Source: Sphingomonas leidyi
GTDB lineage: Bacteria; Pseudomonadota; Alphaproteobacteria; Sphingomonadales; Sphingomonadaceae
Direction: 5' to 3'
Length of the DNA: 64,000 bases
NCBI RefSeq assembly: GCF_011761945.1
Contig: NZ_JAASQV010000003.1
Span: forward strand, 111,538-175,537
Both the position numbers and the translations under genes were made by a program. The notes beneath the pieces were generated by a model. The model saw only the letters and a list, made by a program, of their open reading frames with translations, had not been told where the DNA came from and ran no database searches. How positions within the stretch are numbered: position 1 is the stretch's first letter; the number at the start of each line of letters is the position of its first letter. Positions 18,733-26,704 of this stretch are shown one piece after another.

Positions 18733-19113
18733 ATGACTCAGCTCCCCGGCGCCCCGATTCCCTATGAACCCGGACTTCCGATGCCGCCGGTCGCCACCGC
18801 CCGCTTCGCCATCGGCGAAGTGGTGCGCCACCGGCAGTTCGAGTTCCGCGGCGTGATCTTCGACGTCGATCCCGTATTCGCCAACAGCGACGAATGGTAC
18901 GAGGCGATTCCCGAGGACGTGCGCCCGCGCAAGGACCAGCCCTTCTACCACCTGCTCGCCGAGAACGACGAATCGAGCTACGTCGCCTATGTCAGCCAGC
19001 AGAACCTGGTGGCCGACGATAGCGAGGAACCGGTCGACCATCCGGCGATCAACGGGCTTTTCGAAGGCTATGCGGCCGGGCGCTACACGCTGAAGCGGAC
19101 CCACCGTCACTAA
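18733..19113 (+). CDS. hspQ: HspQ, heat shock protein / Lon specificity factor
   Basis: 126-aa member of the HspQ (YccV) family. In enterobacteria HspQ binds hemimethylated DNA and acts as a specificity-enhancing factor of Lon protease; that role is known from E. coli and Yersinia, not shown here. Recognisable segments are the [12 protein letters not shown] start of the domain, [10 protein letters not shown], and QPFYHLL...[10 protein letters not shown]. The protein has a proline-rich N-terminal extension of about 23 residues compared with the ~105-aa E. coli protein. Confidence 0.88.
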   Translation: MTQLPGAPIPYEPGLPMPPVATARFAIGEVVRHRQFEFRGVIFDVDPVFANSDEWYEAIPEDVRPRKDQPFYHLLAENDESSYVAYVSQQNLVADDSEEPVDHPAINGLFEGYAAGRYTLKRTHRH

Positions 19114-19138
19114 ACTGCCCAATATGGGTAGTTACCGG

Positions 19139-19166
19139 TTGACTTCTGATCCCGCCTCCCTTAGCT
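19139..19166 (+). promoter_or_regulatory. Candidate promoter for rplU-rpmA
   Basis: TTGACT at 19139-19144 and TTAGCT at 19161-19166, spaced 16 bp, lie about 65 bp upstream of rplU and just past the hspQ stop. The GC-rich leader that follows may fold, but I do not recognise a known ribosomal-protein leader motif. Confidence 0.4.
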
Positions 19167-19231
19167 GCGCCCTTCCTCCTGCCGGGGTGCAACCTTGGCG
19201 GGCACAAGCATTTGAACCAGAGAAGAGACCG

Positions 19232-19609
19232 ATGTTCGCTATCGTGCGCACGGGCGGCAAGCAGTATCGCGTTGCCGCGGGAGACAAGATCGTGGTCGAG
19301 AAGCTCGACGGCGAGGCCGGTTCGACGGTCACGCTGGGCGACGTGCTGCTCGCCGGCGAAGGTGGCGAGCTGAAGTCCACCGAGGGCCTCACCGTCTCGG
19401 CCGAGATCGTCGCGCAGGCGAAGGGCGAGAAGGTCATCGTCTTCAAGAAGCGCCGCCGGCACAACTATCGCCGCAAGAACGGCCACCGCCAGAACCACAC
19501 CATCCTGAAGATCACCGCCATCGGTGCGCAGGAAGAGAAGAAGAAGGCCGCGCCGAAGGCGAAGAAGGCCGCCGCTGCCGAGGGCGAGACCCCGGCTGCG
19601 GAAGCGTAA
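19232..19609 (+). CDS. rplU: 50S ribosomal protein L21
   Basis: 125-aa L21. The start [14 protein letters not shown] is diagnostic, and the [16 protein letters not shown] basic loop and ILKI strand follow. AGAAGAGA lies upstream of the ATG at 19232. After ~residue 103 there is a lysine/alanine/glutamate-rich tail that extends beyond the usual ~103-aa core; such tails are common in sphingomonad L21. It forms an operon with rpmA, 25 bp downstream. Confidence 0.97.
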   Translation: MFAIVRTGGKQYRVAAGDKIVVEKLDGEAGSTVTLGDVLLAGEGGELKSTEGLTVSAEIVAQAKGEKVIVFKKRRRHNYRRKNGHRQNHTILKITAIGAQEEKKKAAPKAKKAAAAEGETPAAEA

Positions 19610-19634
19610 GCCAGAGATACGAGGAGTATAGAGC

Positions 19635-19904
19635 ATGGCACATAAGAAGGCAGGCGGCTCTTCGCGTAACGGTCGTGATTCGGCCGGCCGTCGTCTCGGC
19701 GTGAAGAAGTTCGGTGGCGAGCTCGCGGTTGCGGGCAACATCCTCGTGCGCCAGCGCGGCACCAAATTCTATCCGGGCGTGAACGTGGGCATGGGCAAGG
19801 ACCATACCCTTTTCGCGCTCGTGGACGGCCGCGTGTCGTTCAAGGAAGGCAAGCTTGGCCGCAAGTTCTGTTCGGTAGACATGATTGCGGAGGCTGCCGA
19901 GTAA
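19635..19904 (+). CDS. rpmA: 50S ribosomal protein L27
   Basis: 89-aa L27 beginning [16 protein letters not shown], the conserved N-terminal tail that reaches towards the peptidyl transferase centre. [18 protein letters not shown] and the [12 protein letters not shown] strand match the family throughout. A GAGGAGTATAGAGC leader supplies the ribosome binding site. It is the last gene of the rplU-rpmA operon and is followed by a strong terminator. Confidence 0.98.
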   Translation: MAHKKAGGSSRNGRDSAGRRLGVKKFGGELAVAGNILVRQRGTKFYPGVNVGMGKDHTLFALVDGRVSFKEGKLGRKFCSVDMIAEAAE

Positions 19905-19965
19905 CATCGGGCAACCGACCGGGTTGTCCACCAGGACGACCCGGGTTCGACGAACGAACCAGCTG

Positions 19966-20000
19966 AAAAGGGAGACGGGTCGCCCCGGCTCCCTTTTTTA
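19966..20000 (+). terminator. Rho-independent terminator of rplU-rpmA
   Basis: AAAAGGGAG-A-CGGG, loop TCGC, CCCG-G-CTCCCTTTTTT: a nine-pair GC-rich stem with one mismatch followed directly by a run of T, 60 bp past rpmA. Confidence 0.92.
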
Positions 20001-20078
20001 TTTCCTCCCTGACACCACGGCGCAACAACCTCGTCACAGTAGCGTGGCGTGGGGCGTCGCAGGACCAAGGAGATGGTC

Positions 20079-20636
20079 ATGTTCGTGCGAACGCAAAGAC
20101 TGACATTACGGCCCGGCTGGCCCGAGGATGCCAATGCCCTGGCGCAGGCGATCGGACATGAGAGCGTGGTGCGCAACCTCGCCATGCCGCCCTGGCCCTA
20201 TCCGCTCGAAGCGGCCGAAACGTTTCTCGCCGGTTTCGGCAACCCGGTCGAACCCAAGTTCCTGGTGTTCGAGCATCGCTCTGGCGCGGTCCGCCTGATC
20301 GGCGGCATGGCGGTGGGCACGTGGAAGGACGAACCCAACGAGCTCGGCTATTGGCTGACCCCGGATGCCTGGGGCCATGGTTTCGCGACCGAGGCCGGGC
20401 GGGCCGTGCTGCGGGCCGCGCGGGCGCGGGGCGTTCGCCGCATCACCGCCGGCCATTTCATCGACAATCCCGCCTCGGGCCGGGTGCTGCGCAAGCTGGG
20501 TTTCCGCCCGACCGGCCAACTCGTCACCATGTATTCGCGCGGCCGCGGCTGCGATGTGGCGAGCGCGCGCTACGAAATCGACCTCTCGGAGGGCGATTGC
20601 GGCGGCGGCGATGCGGATGACCGAATGGCGGCATGA
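20079..20636 (+). CDS. GNAT-family N-acetyltransferase, RimJ/RimL-like
   Basis: 185-aa acetyltransferase. The ATG at 20079 is preferred because AAGGAG lies 6 nt upstream; upstream in-frame starts lack this. The family features are RTQRLTLRP at the N-terminus, the ELGYWLTPDAWGHGFATEAGRAV acetyl-CoA binding region, and the NPASGRVLRKLGF segment near the end. RimJ/RimL-like enzymes acetylate protein N-termini or small molecules; the substrate here is unknown. Ordinary single-gene transcription unit. Confidence 0.88.
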   Translation: MFVRTQRLTLRPGWPEDANALAQAIGHESVVRNLAMPPWPYPLEAAETFLAGFGNPVEPKFLVFEHRSGAVRLIGGMAVGTWKDEPNELGYWLTPDAWGHGFATEAGRAVLRAARARGVRRITAGHFIDNPASGRVLRKLGFRPTGQLVTMYSRGRGCDVASARYEIDLSEGDCGGGDADDRMAA

Positions 20637-20639
20637 TCG

Positions 20640-20666
20640 TCCTCCCCGGGCCCGCCCCGGGGAGGA
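20640..20666. repeat. Strong GC-rich hairpin between acetyltransferase and tetR-type gene
   Basis: TCCTCCCCGGG and CCCGGGGAGGA form an 11-bp perfect stem around CCCGC, starting 4 bp after the acetyltransferase stop. No T-run follows, so it may be a REP-like palindrome or an mRNA-stabilising 3' hairpin rather than a true terminator. Confidence 0.5.
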
Positions 20667-20741
20667 TCGCTTGATGTCTGTGCTTTCCCCCTTGGAAATC
20701 ATGCCCTAAGCCGGGGGTTTCCGGGGACGACACAGCAGAAG

Positions 20742-21350
20742 ATGACCGCCGCACCACGCAAACGCCTTTCTCCCGAAGAATCCCGCGACGCCGCGCTCGA
20801 AGCCGCGCGCGCGCTGCTGCTCGAGGCGGGACCGCAGGCCGTGACGCTCAAGGCGGTCGCCGCGCGGATCGGGCGAACCCATGCCAATCTGCTCCACCAT
20901 TTCGGCTCGGCCGCGGGGCTGCAGAAAGCGCTCGCCGCCAATATCGCCTGCGGCGTGACCAGCAAGATCAGCGCCGCGGTGATGCGCGCGCGCGCCGGCG
21001 ACCATGACGACCACGAGGTGGTGAACCTCACCTTCGACGCGTTCGACAAGGGCGGCGCCGGCGCGCTCGCGAGCTGGATGATCCTGACCGGCAATCAGGA
21101 TGCGCTGGACCCCATATTGGAAGCGATCCACGGACTGATGGACGAACTGGCCGAGGGCCATGACGACAAGACCCATTCGCTGCACGAGGAGACGCTCCAG
21201 CTCGTCCTCATGGCGGTGGGCGATGCGCTGCTCGGCGCCCCGATGGCGCGGGCGCTCGGCCTGCCGCGCGACAAGGCACGCCAGATGGCCGTCGCGCAGC
21301 TCTCGCGGACGATGGCCGAACATCATGGCGACATGGAGAAGCCGCAATGA
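20742..21350 (+). CDS. TetR/AcrR-family transcriptional regulator
   Basis: 202-aa regulator. The N-terminal helix-turn-helix (~10-60) reads ...AALEAARALLLEAGPQ... VTLKAVAARIGRTHANLLHHFGS, the classic TetR DNA-binding signature. The C-terminal helical domain is expected to bind a small ligand, not identifiable from sequence. Its stop overlaps the start of the next gene by 4 nt, so the two are co-translated. Confidence 0.9.
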   Translation: MTAAPRKRLSPEESRDAALEAARALLLEAGPQAVTLKAVAARIGRTHANLLHHFGSAAGLQKALAANIACGVTSKISAAVMRARAGDHDDHEVVNLTFDAFDKGGAGALASWMILTGNQDALDPILEAIHGLMDELAEGHDDKTHSLHEETLQLVLMAVGDALLGAPMARALGLPRDKARQMAVAQLSRTMAEHHGDMEKPQ

Positions 21351-21706
21351 TCCTGTTCTCGCTGGCGCTGACCCTATCCGCCGTGCCGGACAAGACCTGC
21401 AACCTTTCGGCGCAATGGGGCACGAAGCTGCCCAGGAAGAGCGCCGATGCCTATGCGGTTCGCGACAATGGCGGTCAGGCGCTATGGGGCTTCATCCGCG
21501 CCAGCGACACCGCGCTGGAGGATTTCGCCAGCGGCGCCGGCCGCGAGACTCCGCACCGGCCGATCATCCTCTATGCCGCGGACACCGATTGCGCGGTGGT
21601 CGAACGCTATGCCGCGATCATCGAAGCCGCCGCCAATTGCGCGCCGGACTGGTGTGTAGTGAGCTACAAGCCGGCCCCATCCACGCGGCAGAAATCCGAC
21701 AGCTAG
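21347..21706 (+). CDS. Hypothetical small protein co-translated with TetR-type regulator
   Basis: 119 aa, not recognised. A short hydrophobic N-terminus (MILFSLALTLSAV) could be a signal peptide. Four cysteines (near residues 18, 84, 98 and 103) would suit a periplasmic protein with disulfides. The start codon overlaps the stop of the TetR-type gene (ATGA), so it belongs to that transcript and may be linked functionally with the regulator. Confidence 0.65.
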   Translation: MILFSLALTLSAVPDKTCNLSAQWGTKLPRKSADAYAVRDNGGQALWGFIRASDTALEDFASGAGRETPHRPIILYAADTDCAVVERYAAIIEAAANCAPDWCVVSYKPAPSTRQKSDS

Positions 21707-21719
21707 CGCGCCGGGCGGA

Positions 21720-23684
21720 TCACTCCGCTGCCGCCCGCCCGCTCCTGCGCGCTTCCTGCGCCATCGCCTCGGCCACCGCAGCGGCAAGGCCGGCAATGGT
21801 GAAGGGCTTGCGGAGCACGGTGCGCCCCTTGAAGATCGCCGCATCCGCTTCGCCGGCAAAGCCGGTTACGAACAGCACCGCCACCCCCTCGATCCGCTCG
21901 CCCAGCGCGGCGATCATCTCGGGGCCGGTCCGGCCAGGCATCAGCACGTCGGACACGATCAGGTCGAGCGACGGCAAGGTCGCGATCGCCCCCGGCGCGG
22001 CCAGCGGATCGTCGCAACCGACGGCACGATGGCCAAGCTCGCCAAGCGCGCCCAGCGTCGCGGCGAGCACGCGCGGATCGTCTTCCACCACCAGGACATC
22101 GAGCGGCCGCGCGCCCTTCTCGGAGGCGTCTTCGGCGGCGGGAGCCGCCTCGGGAACCGCGCCCTCGCCGACATGGCGCGGCAGGTACAGCACCACCTGC
22201 GTGCCCTTGCCCGGCGCCGTATCGATGCCGATTTCCCCTCCCGACTGACGGACGAAGCCGAAGATCTGGCTGAGCCCCAAACCCGTCCCCTTGCCCACCG
22301 GCTTGGTGGTGAAGAAGGGCTCGAACACGCGTTCCAGCACCTCGGGCGTCATTCCCATGCCCGTATCGCCAACTTCGATCGTGACATAGTCGCCCGCCAC
22401 ACATTCGCCGACCTCGTTCTCGGCCAGGGTGATCCCCCCGGTGACGAAGCTGAGCGTCCCCTGCCCCTCCATCGCATCACGCGCATTGACGGCGAGATTG
22501 AGCAGCGCGTTCTCGAGCTGATGGCGGTCGACCCAGATCCGCCAGCCCTTGCCCGCATCCTCCGTCTCGACCGCGATGCCGTCGCCCAGGGTGCGGTCGA
22601 GCAGTTCGGTCATGCCGTCGATCAGCGCGCCCGCCTCCACCGCTTCCGGCAACAGCGGCTCGGCCCGCGAGAAGGCCAGCAGGCGGCGGGTGAGCGCGGC
22701 GGCGCGGTTCGCGCCTTCCATCGCATTCTCGATATGCTTCTGTGCATCGGGCCCGCCCGTGTGCAGGTGGCGCTTGGCAAGCTCCAATCCGCCGAGAACC
22801 ACGGCGAGCATATTGTTGAAATCATGCGCGATGCCGCCAGTAAGCTGGCCGACCGCCTCCATCTTCTGCGCCTGGCGAAGCTGTTCCTGCGCCGCCTCGC
22901 GTTCGCCCGCCTCGGCGCGCAGCTGCTCGGTCGCCTCGGCCACCGCCTCCTGCAGTTCGGCGGCTCGCTCGCGCTCGGCGTCGGCCATGGCATCGGCGAC
23001 CGCGCGCTCGCCCTGGGCCTCGATCGCCATCCAGCCGAGCAGCACCGCGCCGAGCACGATCAGGATGCCGAAGCCGGTGAGGAGGCGTGAAGCAAAGCCC
23101 GAATTGGCAAGCAGGTCCGCGGCCGCCTTGCTGCGGCCGTGGAGCGTGACCCGCTCGGAATCGACCACTTCGTTGAGCACTTGCTCCAGCTCGCTGCGCG
23201 CCGGGCTGGAACGGACCTGGTAATAGCTGCCCCAGGCATCGCTGTGCCGCTTATAGGCCGAATAGAGTGCGGTGTTGGCCAGTTCCTTCCCGCGCGCGTC
23301 GAACGCCCGCTTCAGGCGGATCATCCGCGCGCGCTGATCGCCATTGTCGGCGGTGAGCTGCCGGAGCCGGGTGAGCTGCTCCGTCGCTCGTTCCCATTGC
23401 GCGCCATATTGCTGGCCGAGCTTGCGATCGGCGCTGACGACATAGCGGCCCAGCGCCGCCTCCGCCCCCGCAATCGCGCCGGAGAGCTGGTTGGCGCGCA
23501 TGATGACGTCGAACGTGTGCTGCTGCCGCGCGATCGCCTGATCCCGCTCCGCATCGGTCCGCTGCTGGATCACCGCCACTGCCGCAAGCACAGCGATCCC
23601 GAGCAGCGCGAGCGCGCCGAGCAGCATGAACCGCCAGTTCGTCGCCCGGACAGCACGCTCCAGGGCGTTGTTGACCTCACTCAT
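21720..23684 (-). CDS. CHASE3 hybrid histidine kinase with C-terminal receiver
   Basis: 654-aa membrane-bound sensor. A transmembrane helix at ~20-40, a periplasmic helical CHASE3-like domain (~42-200), a second helix (~205-225), a coiled coil (~230-275), the histidine kinase core with H-box IAHDFNNMLAVV (~290) typical of the NtrB/PAS-type HDFNN kinases, N-box NLAVNARDAM, G1 DTGMGM and G2 GTGLGLS. A receiver domain (~535-640) with Asp in LIVSDVLMPG and Lys in RKPF ends the protein. No response regulator gene is adjacent. It converges with the small protein gene upstream. Confidence 0.9.
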   Translation of the reverse strand: MSEVNNALERAVRATNWRFMLLGALALLGIAVLAAVAVIQQRTDAERDQAIARQQHTFDVIMRANQLSGAIAGAEAALGRYVVSADRKLGQQYGAQWERATEQLTRLRQLTADNGDQRARMIRLKRAFDARGKELANTALYSAYKRHSDAWGSYYQVRSSPARSELEQVLNEVVDSERVTLHGRSKAAADLLANSGFASRLLTGFGILIVLGAVLLGWMAIEAQGERAVADAMADAERERAAELQEAVAEATEQLRAEAGEREAAQEQLRQAQKMEAVGQLTGGIAHDFNNMLAVVLGGLELAKRHLHTGGPDAQKHIENAMEGANRAAALTRRLLAFSRAEPLLPEAVEAGALIDGMTELLDRTLGDGIAVETEDAGKGWRIWVDRHQLENALLNLAVNARDAMEGQGTLSFVTGGITLAENEVGECVAGDYVTIEVGDTGMGMTPEVLERVFEPFFTTKPVGKGTGLGLSQIFGFVRQSGGEIGIDTAPGKGTQVVLYLPRHVGEGAVPEAAPAAEDASEKGARPLDVLVVEDDPRVLAATLGALGELGHRAVGCDDPLAAPGAIATLPSLDLIVSDVLMPGRTGPEMIAALGERIEGVAVLFVTGFAGEADAAIFKGRTVLRKPFTIAGLAAAVAEAMAQEARRSGRAAAE

Positions 23685-23729
23685 TACGCGCTCGATTTTA
23701 GTCGAGCCTGCGGGCGCTGAAAAGCGCCC

Positions 23730-24992
23730 TCAGCCAATAACGCCCACCGCCTGGCCCGCAGCCCGGAACAAGCCCAGTACGCGTTCGATCTGCTCGGTCG
23801 AATGTTCGGCGCAAAGCGAGCAGCGCAGCAGATAGGTCCCCGCCGGCGTCGCAGGCGGACGAGCCATGTTGACGTAGACGCCGCCGTCCAGCAGCGCCTG
23901 CCACATCATCACCGCCTGTTCCTGGTCCTCCAGGATCACGGCGATGATCGCGCTGTCCGGCGCCTCGGTGCCGAGCCTGAAGCCCATCGCCTTGAGGCCG
24001 CCGTGCAGCGTGCGGGCATTTTCCCACAGATGCGCGCGCTTGTTGTGGGCGTGCATCAGCTTGCGGATCGAAGTCGCCGCGGTCGCCACTACCGAGGGGG
24101 GCAGCGAAGCGGTGAAAATATAGGGGCGGCAGGCCAGGCGGATCGCCTCGAACTTGGGATGGTCCGAGATGCAGAAGCCGCCGACGGTACCGACCGACTT
24201 GGAGAAGGTGCCGACGACGAAATCGACCTGGCCCTCGAGCCCCTGATCCTCATAGACGCCGCGGCCATTGGGGCCGAAAAAGCCCATCGAATGCGCCTCG
24301 TCCGACAGGACCATGCAGCCATGCTTCTTGGCGACGGCGACCATTTCCTTCAGCGGCGCGATGTCGCCGAGCATCGAATAGACGCCCTCCAGCACCACCA
24401 GCTTGCCGGCCTCCTTGGGCAGGCGGCCCAGGCGCTTGTCCAGATCCTCCACGTCATTGTGACGGAAGCGGACGATCTCGGCATTGCCCTGCTTGCAGCC
24501 GTCATAGATCGACGCGTGGCTGTCCGCGTCGAGGATGACATATTCGCCCTTCCCCACCAGGGTGGAGATCATGCCGAGATTGGCCATATAGCCGGTCGAG
24601 AAGACGATCGCGCCCGAGACGCCATAGAATTCGCGCAGCGCCTGCTCGACTTCCATGTGATCCCGAAAGGTGCCGTTGAGCATGCGGCTGCCATTGGTGC
24701 CGGAGCCGAACGTGTCGAGCGCGTCCTTGCCGGCCTGGATCACGTCCGGATCGAAGGTCATGCCCATATAGTTGTAGGTGCCGAGCAGGATCGTGTCCTT
24801 GCCCTTGATCACCGCCTCGGTGGGCGACTTCACCTGCTCCATCACGATCGCGAAGGGATCGGTGACGCCGCTGTCGAGCAGCGCCTGGCGCTCGGCGATC
24901 AGGCCGTCGAACTTCGACATCAGGTCGCGCTCGGGCGCGACCTCGGCCGGGTTGGCGGGAAGCGCGTCGGCGGTGTTCAGGCTGTCGGTCAC
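23730..24992 (-). CDS. spt: Serine palmitoyltransferase
   Basis: Condenses L-serine with palmitoyl-(thio)ester to 3-ketodihydrosphingosine, the first step of sphingolipid synthesis; PLP enzyme of the alpha-oxoamine synthase family, cytoplasmic homodimer in Sphingomonas. With the GTG start at 24992 it has 420 aa, the length of the characterised Sphingomonas paucimobilis enzyme, and I recognise the sequence as closely similar. PLP contacts are visible: DADSHASIYDG (stacking His, ~159), SDEAHSMGFFG, and the Schiff-base Lys in VVGTFSKSVG (~265). The start is 5 bp from the end of the acp gene, so the two form an operon. Confidence 0.95.
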   Translation of the reverse strand: MTDSLNTADALPANPAEVAPERDLMSKFDGLIAERQALLDSGVTDPFAIVMEQVKSPTEAVIKGKDTILLGTYNYMGMTFDPDVIQAGKDALDTFGSGTNGSRMLNGTFRDHMEVEQALREFYGVSGAIVFSTGYMANLGMISTLVGKGEYVILDADSHASIYDGCKQGNAEIVRFRHNDVEDLDKRLGRLPKEAGKLVVLEGVYSMLGDIAPLKEMVAVAKKHGCMVLSDEAHSMGFFGPNGRGVYEDQGLEGQVDFVVGTFSKSVGTVGGFCISDHPKFEAIRLACRPYIFTASLPPSVVATAATSIRKLMHAHNKRAHLWENARTLHGGLKAMGFRLGTEAPDSAIIAVILEDQEQAVMMWQALLDGGVYVNMARPPATPAGTYLLRCSLCAEHSTEQIERVLGLFRAAGQAVGVIG

Positions 24993-24997
24993 GTGGA

Positions 24998-25240
24998 TCA
25001 GCCCTTGAGCTTCTGGACCGCGTCGACCAGCTGGCCGACATTCTCGATCTCGGCCTGCATGTTCATCGTGATGATGATGTCGAACTCGTCCTCGATCGCC
25101 GCGACGAAATCCATCACGGTGAGGCTGTCCCACTCCAGGTCCCCGGCGAAGGTGGTGCTATCGGTCAGCGCGACGCCCTTCTTGTTGAAGGGCTCGATCT
25201 GGGCGGTGACGGTCTCGAAGACGGTGGCGCGGTCGGTCAT
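24998..25240 (-). CDS. Acyl carrier protein dedicated to sphingolipid synthesis
   Basis: 80-aa carrier protein. The phosphopantetheine attachment serine is in the EWDSLTVMDF motif (~39). Acidic helices flank it as in other ACPs. In Sphingomonas and Caulobacter a small ACP encoded next to spt is thought to supply the acyl thioester for serine palmitoyltransferase; here it is the first gene of the two-gene acp-spt operon, with 5 bp between the genes, which supports that role. Confidence 0.92.
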   Translation of the reverse strand: MTDRATVFETVTAQIEPFNKKGVALTDSTTFAGDLEWDSLTVMDFVAAIEDEFDIIITMNMQAEIENVGQLVDAVQKLKG

Positions 25241-25553
25241 GGGGTCCCTCTAGTGATATCGTCCCGCAGTGCCAAGCGATTGCGGCGGAAACGCGCCGCT
25301 GTCGAGGCAGGCCGCGGGGCGCGGAAGTTTAGGAAACATACACTACGGGGGCATCGATTCCGGCCCCTGCAACACCCCGCCTCCCGACCGATGGCAGCGA
25401 TTTGAAGCGCCGTTCGCATGCGGAAGAGGGAAACAGACGAAATCCTACATTGCAAGGCGATGTCGCGGGGACGCTTGCCCAGCCACGCTTGGAGTCCGTG
25501 AAGCAGCGTGATACGTACATAAATCAGCAACACAGTTCGTCGGGGGGGATTTC
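25241..25553. other. 313-bp divergent spacer between acp-spt and hydrolase gene
   Basis: No gene seen. It must hold the promoters of acp-spt (leftward) and of the hydrolase (rightward). A locally AT-richer patch at 25507-25530 (around ATACGTACATAAAT) could be the -10 region for the rightward gene. No clear operator, riboswitch or hairpin terminator was recognised. Confidence 0.5.
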
Positions 25554-26636
25554 ATGGGGGATCACATGCTTTCGCGCCGCTCTGCCCTTTCCGCGGGAGC
25601 CGCTGCCGCGCTCGCGCCGGCCGCGCTGGCACCCGCGGCGCAGGCACGAGGCACGCGGGACGCCGCGCTGATCGGCCTGCTCGGCCCGATGCCGGCCCGC
25701 CCCCGTCCGCAATTCACCGTGCTCGAGACGACTGCCATCGAAGGCGGCCAGCGGCTCAAGATCGAATACCTCGCCGAAGCTGCCTATCCGCTGCTCGGCG
25801 AACCCGAGGACCGGGTGCGTGCCTATCTGCTGGTGCCCTCGCATGGCGCCGGGCAGCGGCTGCCGGCGATCCTGGCCTTCCACCAGGACGGACCCCAATA
25901 TAACATCGGCAAGGCGGAGCCGGCCGGCCTGGCGGGCGATGCGAACCTCTTCTATGGGCTGGACCTGTTCCGTCGCGGCCATGTCGTGCTCTGCCCGGAC
26001 CGCTTCTACCATGCCGAGCGCCGCCGCGGCGTCGATCCCGCCGCTCCGGCCGACAATGCGCGGGACAGCAAGCTGTACGATCACCGCGTGGGACAATTGT
26101 TGCTGCGCGGCCGCAATTCGATCGGCAAGGACGTGTTCGACGCGATGGTCGCGACCGACCTGCTTGCCAGCCTGCCCTATGTCGATCCGGCGCGGATCGG
26201 CGGGATCGGCCATTCGGCGGGCGGCATGGCGATGGCCCATTGGATGGCATGCGACAAGCGCGCCAAGGCCGGCATCTCGTCCTGCGGGCTTTTCGAAATC
26301 CTCAACTTCTACCGCGAGGACGCAGTGAAGCGGCGTTCGGCCTCGGTCGCGCTGCCGGGGCTGGCCGCTGTCGGCAGGTCCGCCGACTATCTCGCGATGA
26401 TCGCGCCGCGCAACATCCTGCTCACCCGCGGGCGCTGGGAATGGGGCACCAAGGACGAATGGCGCGAGGCGAGCCTGCGCCATGTCGCCGAGACCGAGGA
26501 CATGGTCGCGCATGCCCGGGCGCGGGGATCGGGCAATTCGCTCGAGGCGATCTATTTCGACGAGGCGGGGGGCAAGCACGACTTCCCGCCCGCCATGCGC
26601 GAACAGGCCTATGCCTGGCTGAAGACGCGACTCTAG
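25554..26636 (+). CDS. Secreted alpha/beta hydrolase of the dienelactone-hydrolase-like type, probable Tat substrate
   Basis: 360 aa. Either ATG 25554 (GGGGGGGA upstream) or ATG 25566 may start it. The N-terminus has SRRSAL followed by an Ala/Leu/Pro-rich hydrophobic run ending AQA-RG, a plausible twin-arginine signal. The nucleophile elbow GHSAGG puts the catalytic Ser near residue 221, and a C-terminal GGKHDFPP supplies the likely His. It resembles large bacterial esterases of the acetyl-xylan-esterase/DLH group; substrate unknown. It stands alone, divergent from acp-spt. Confidence 0.75.
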   Translation: MGDHMLSRRSALSAGAAAALAPAALAPAAQARGTRDAALIGLLGPMPARPRPQFTVLETTAIEGGQRLKIEYLAEAAYPLLGEPEDRVRAYLLVPSHGAGQRLPAILAFHQDGPQYNIGKAEPAGLAGDANLFYGLDLFRRGHVVLCPDRFYHAERRRGVDPAAPADNARDSKLYDHRVGQLLLRGRNSIGKDVFDAMVATDLLASLPYVDPARIGGIGHSAGGMAMAHWMACDKRAKAGISSCGLFEILNFYREDAVKRRSASVALPGLAAVGRSADYLAMIAPRNILLTRGRWEWGTKDEWREASLRHVAETEDMVAHARARGSGNSLEAIYFDEAGGKHDFPPAMREQAYAWLKTRL

Positions 26637-26704
26637 CCCGCCCGGCCCCATCGTCGCCGACGGTGGGATTTGAGGCGCGGCGCAGTTGGCGCTAGAGGCG
26701 CGCG

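Noticed and set aside
19114..19231. rplU leader as a ribosomal-protein autoregulatory RNA
   Set aside because: Some GC-rich pairing is possible, but I recognise no known leader motif and the fold is not compelling.
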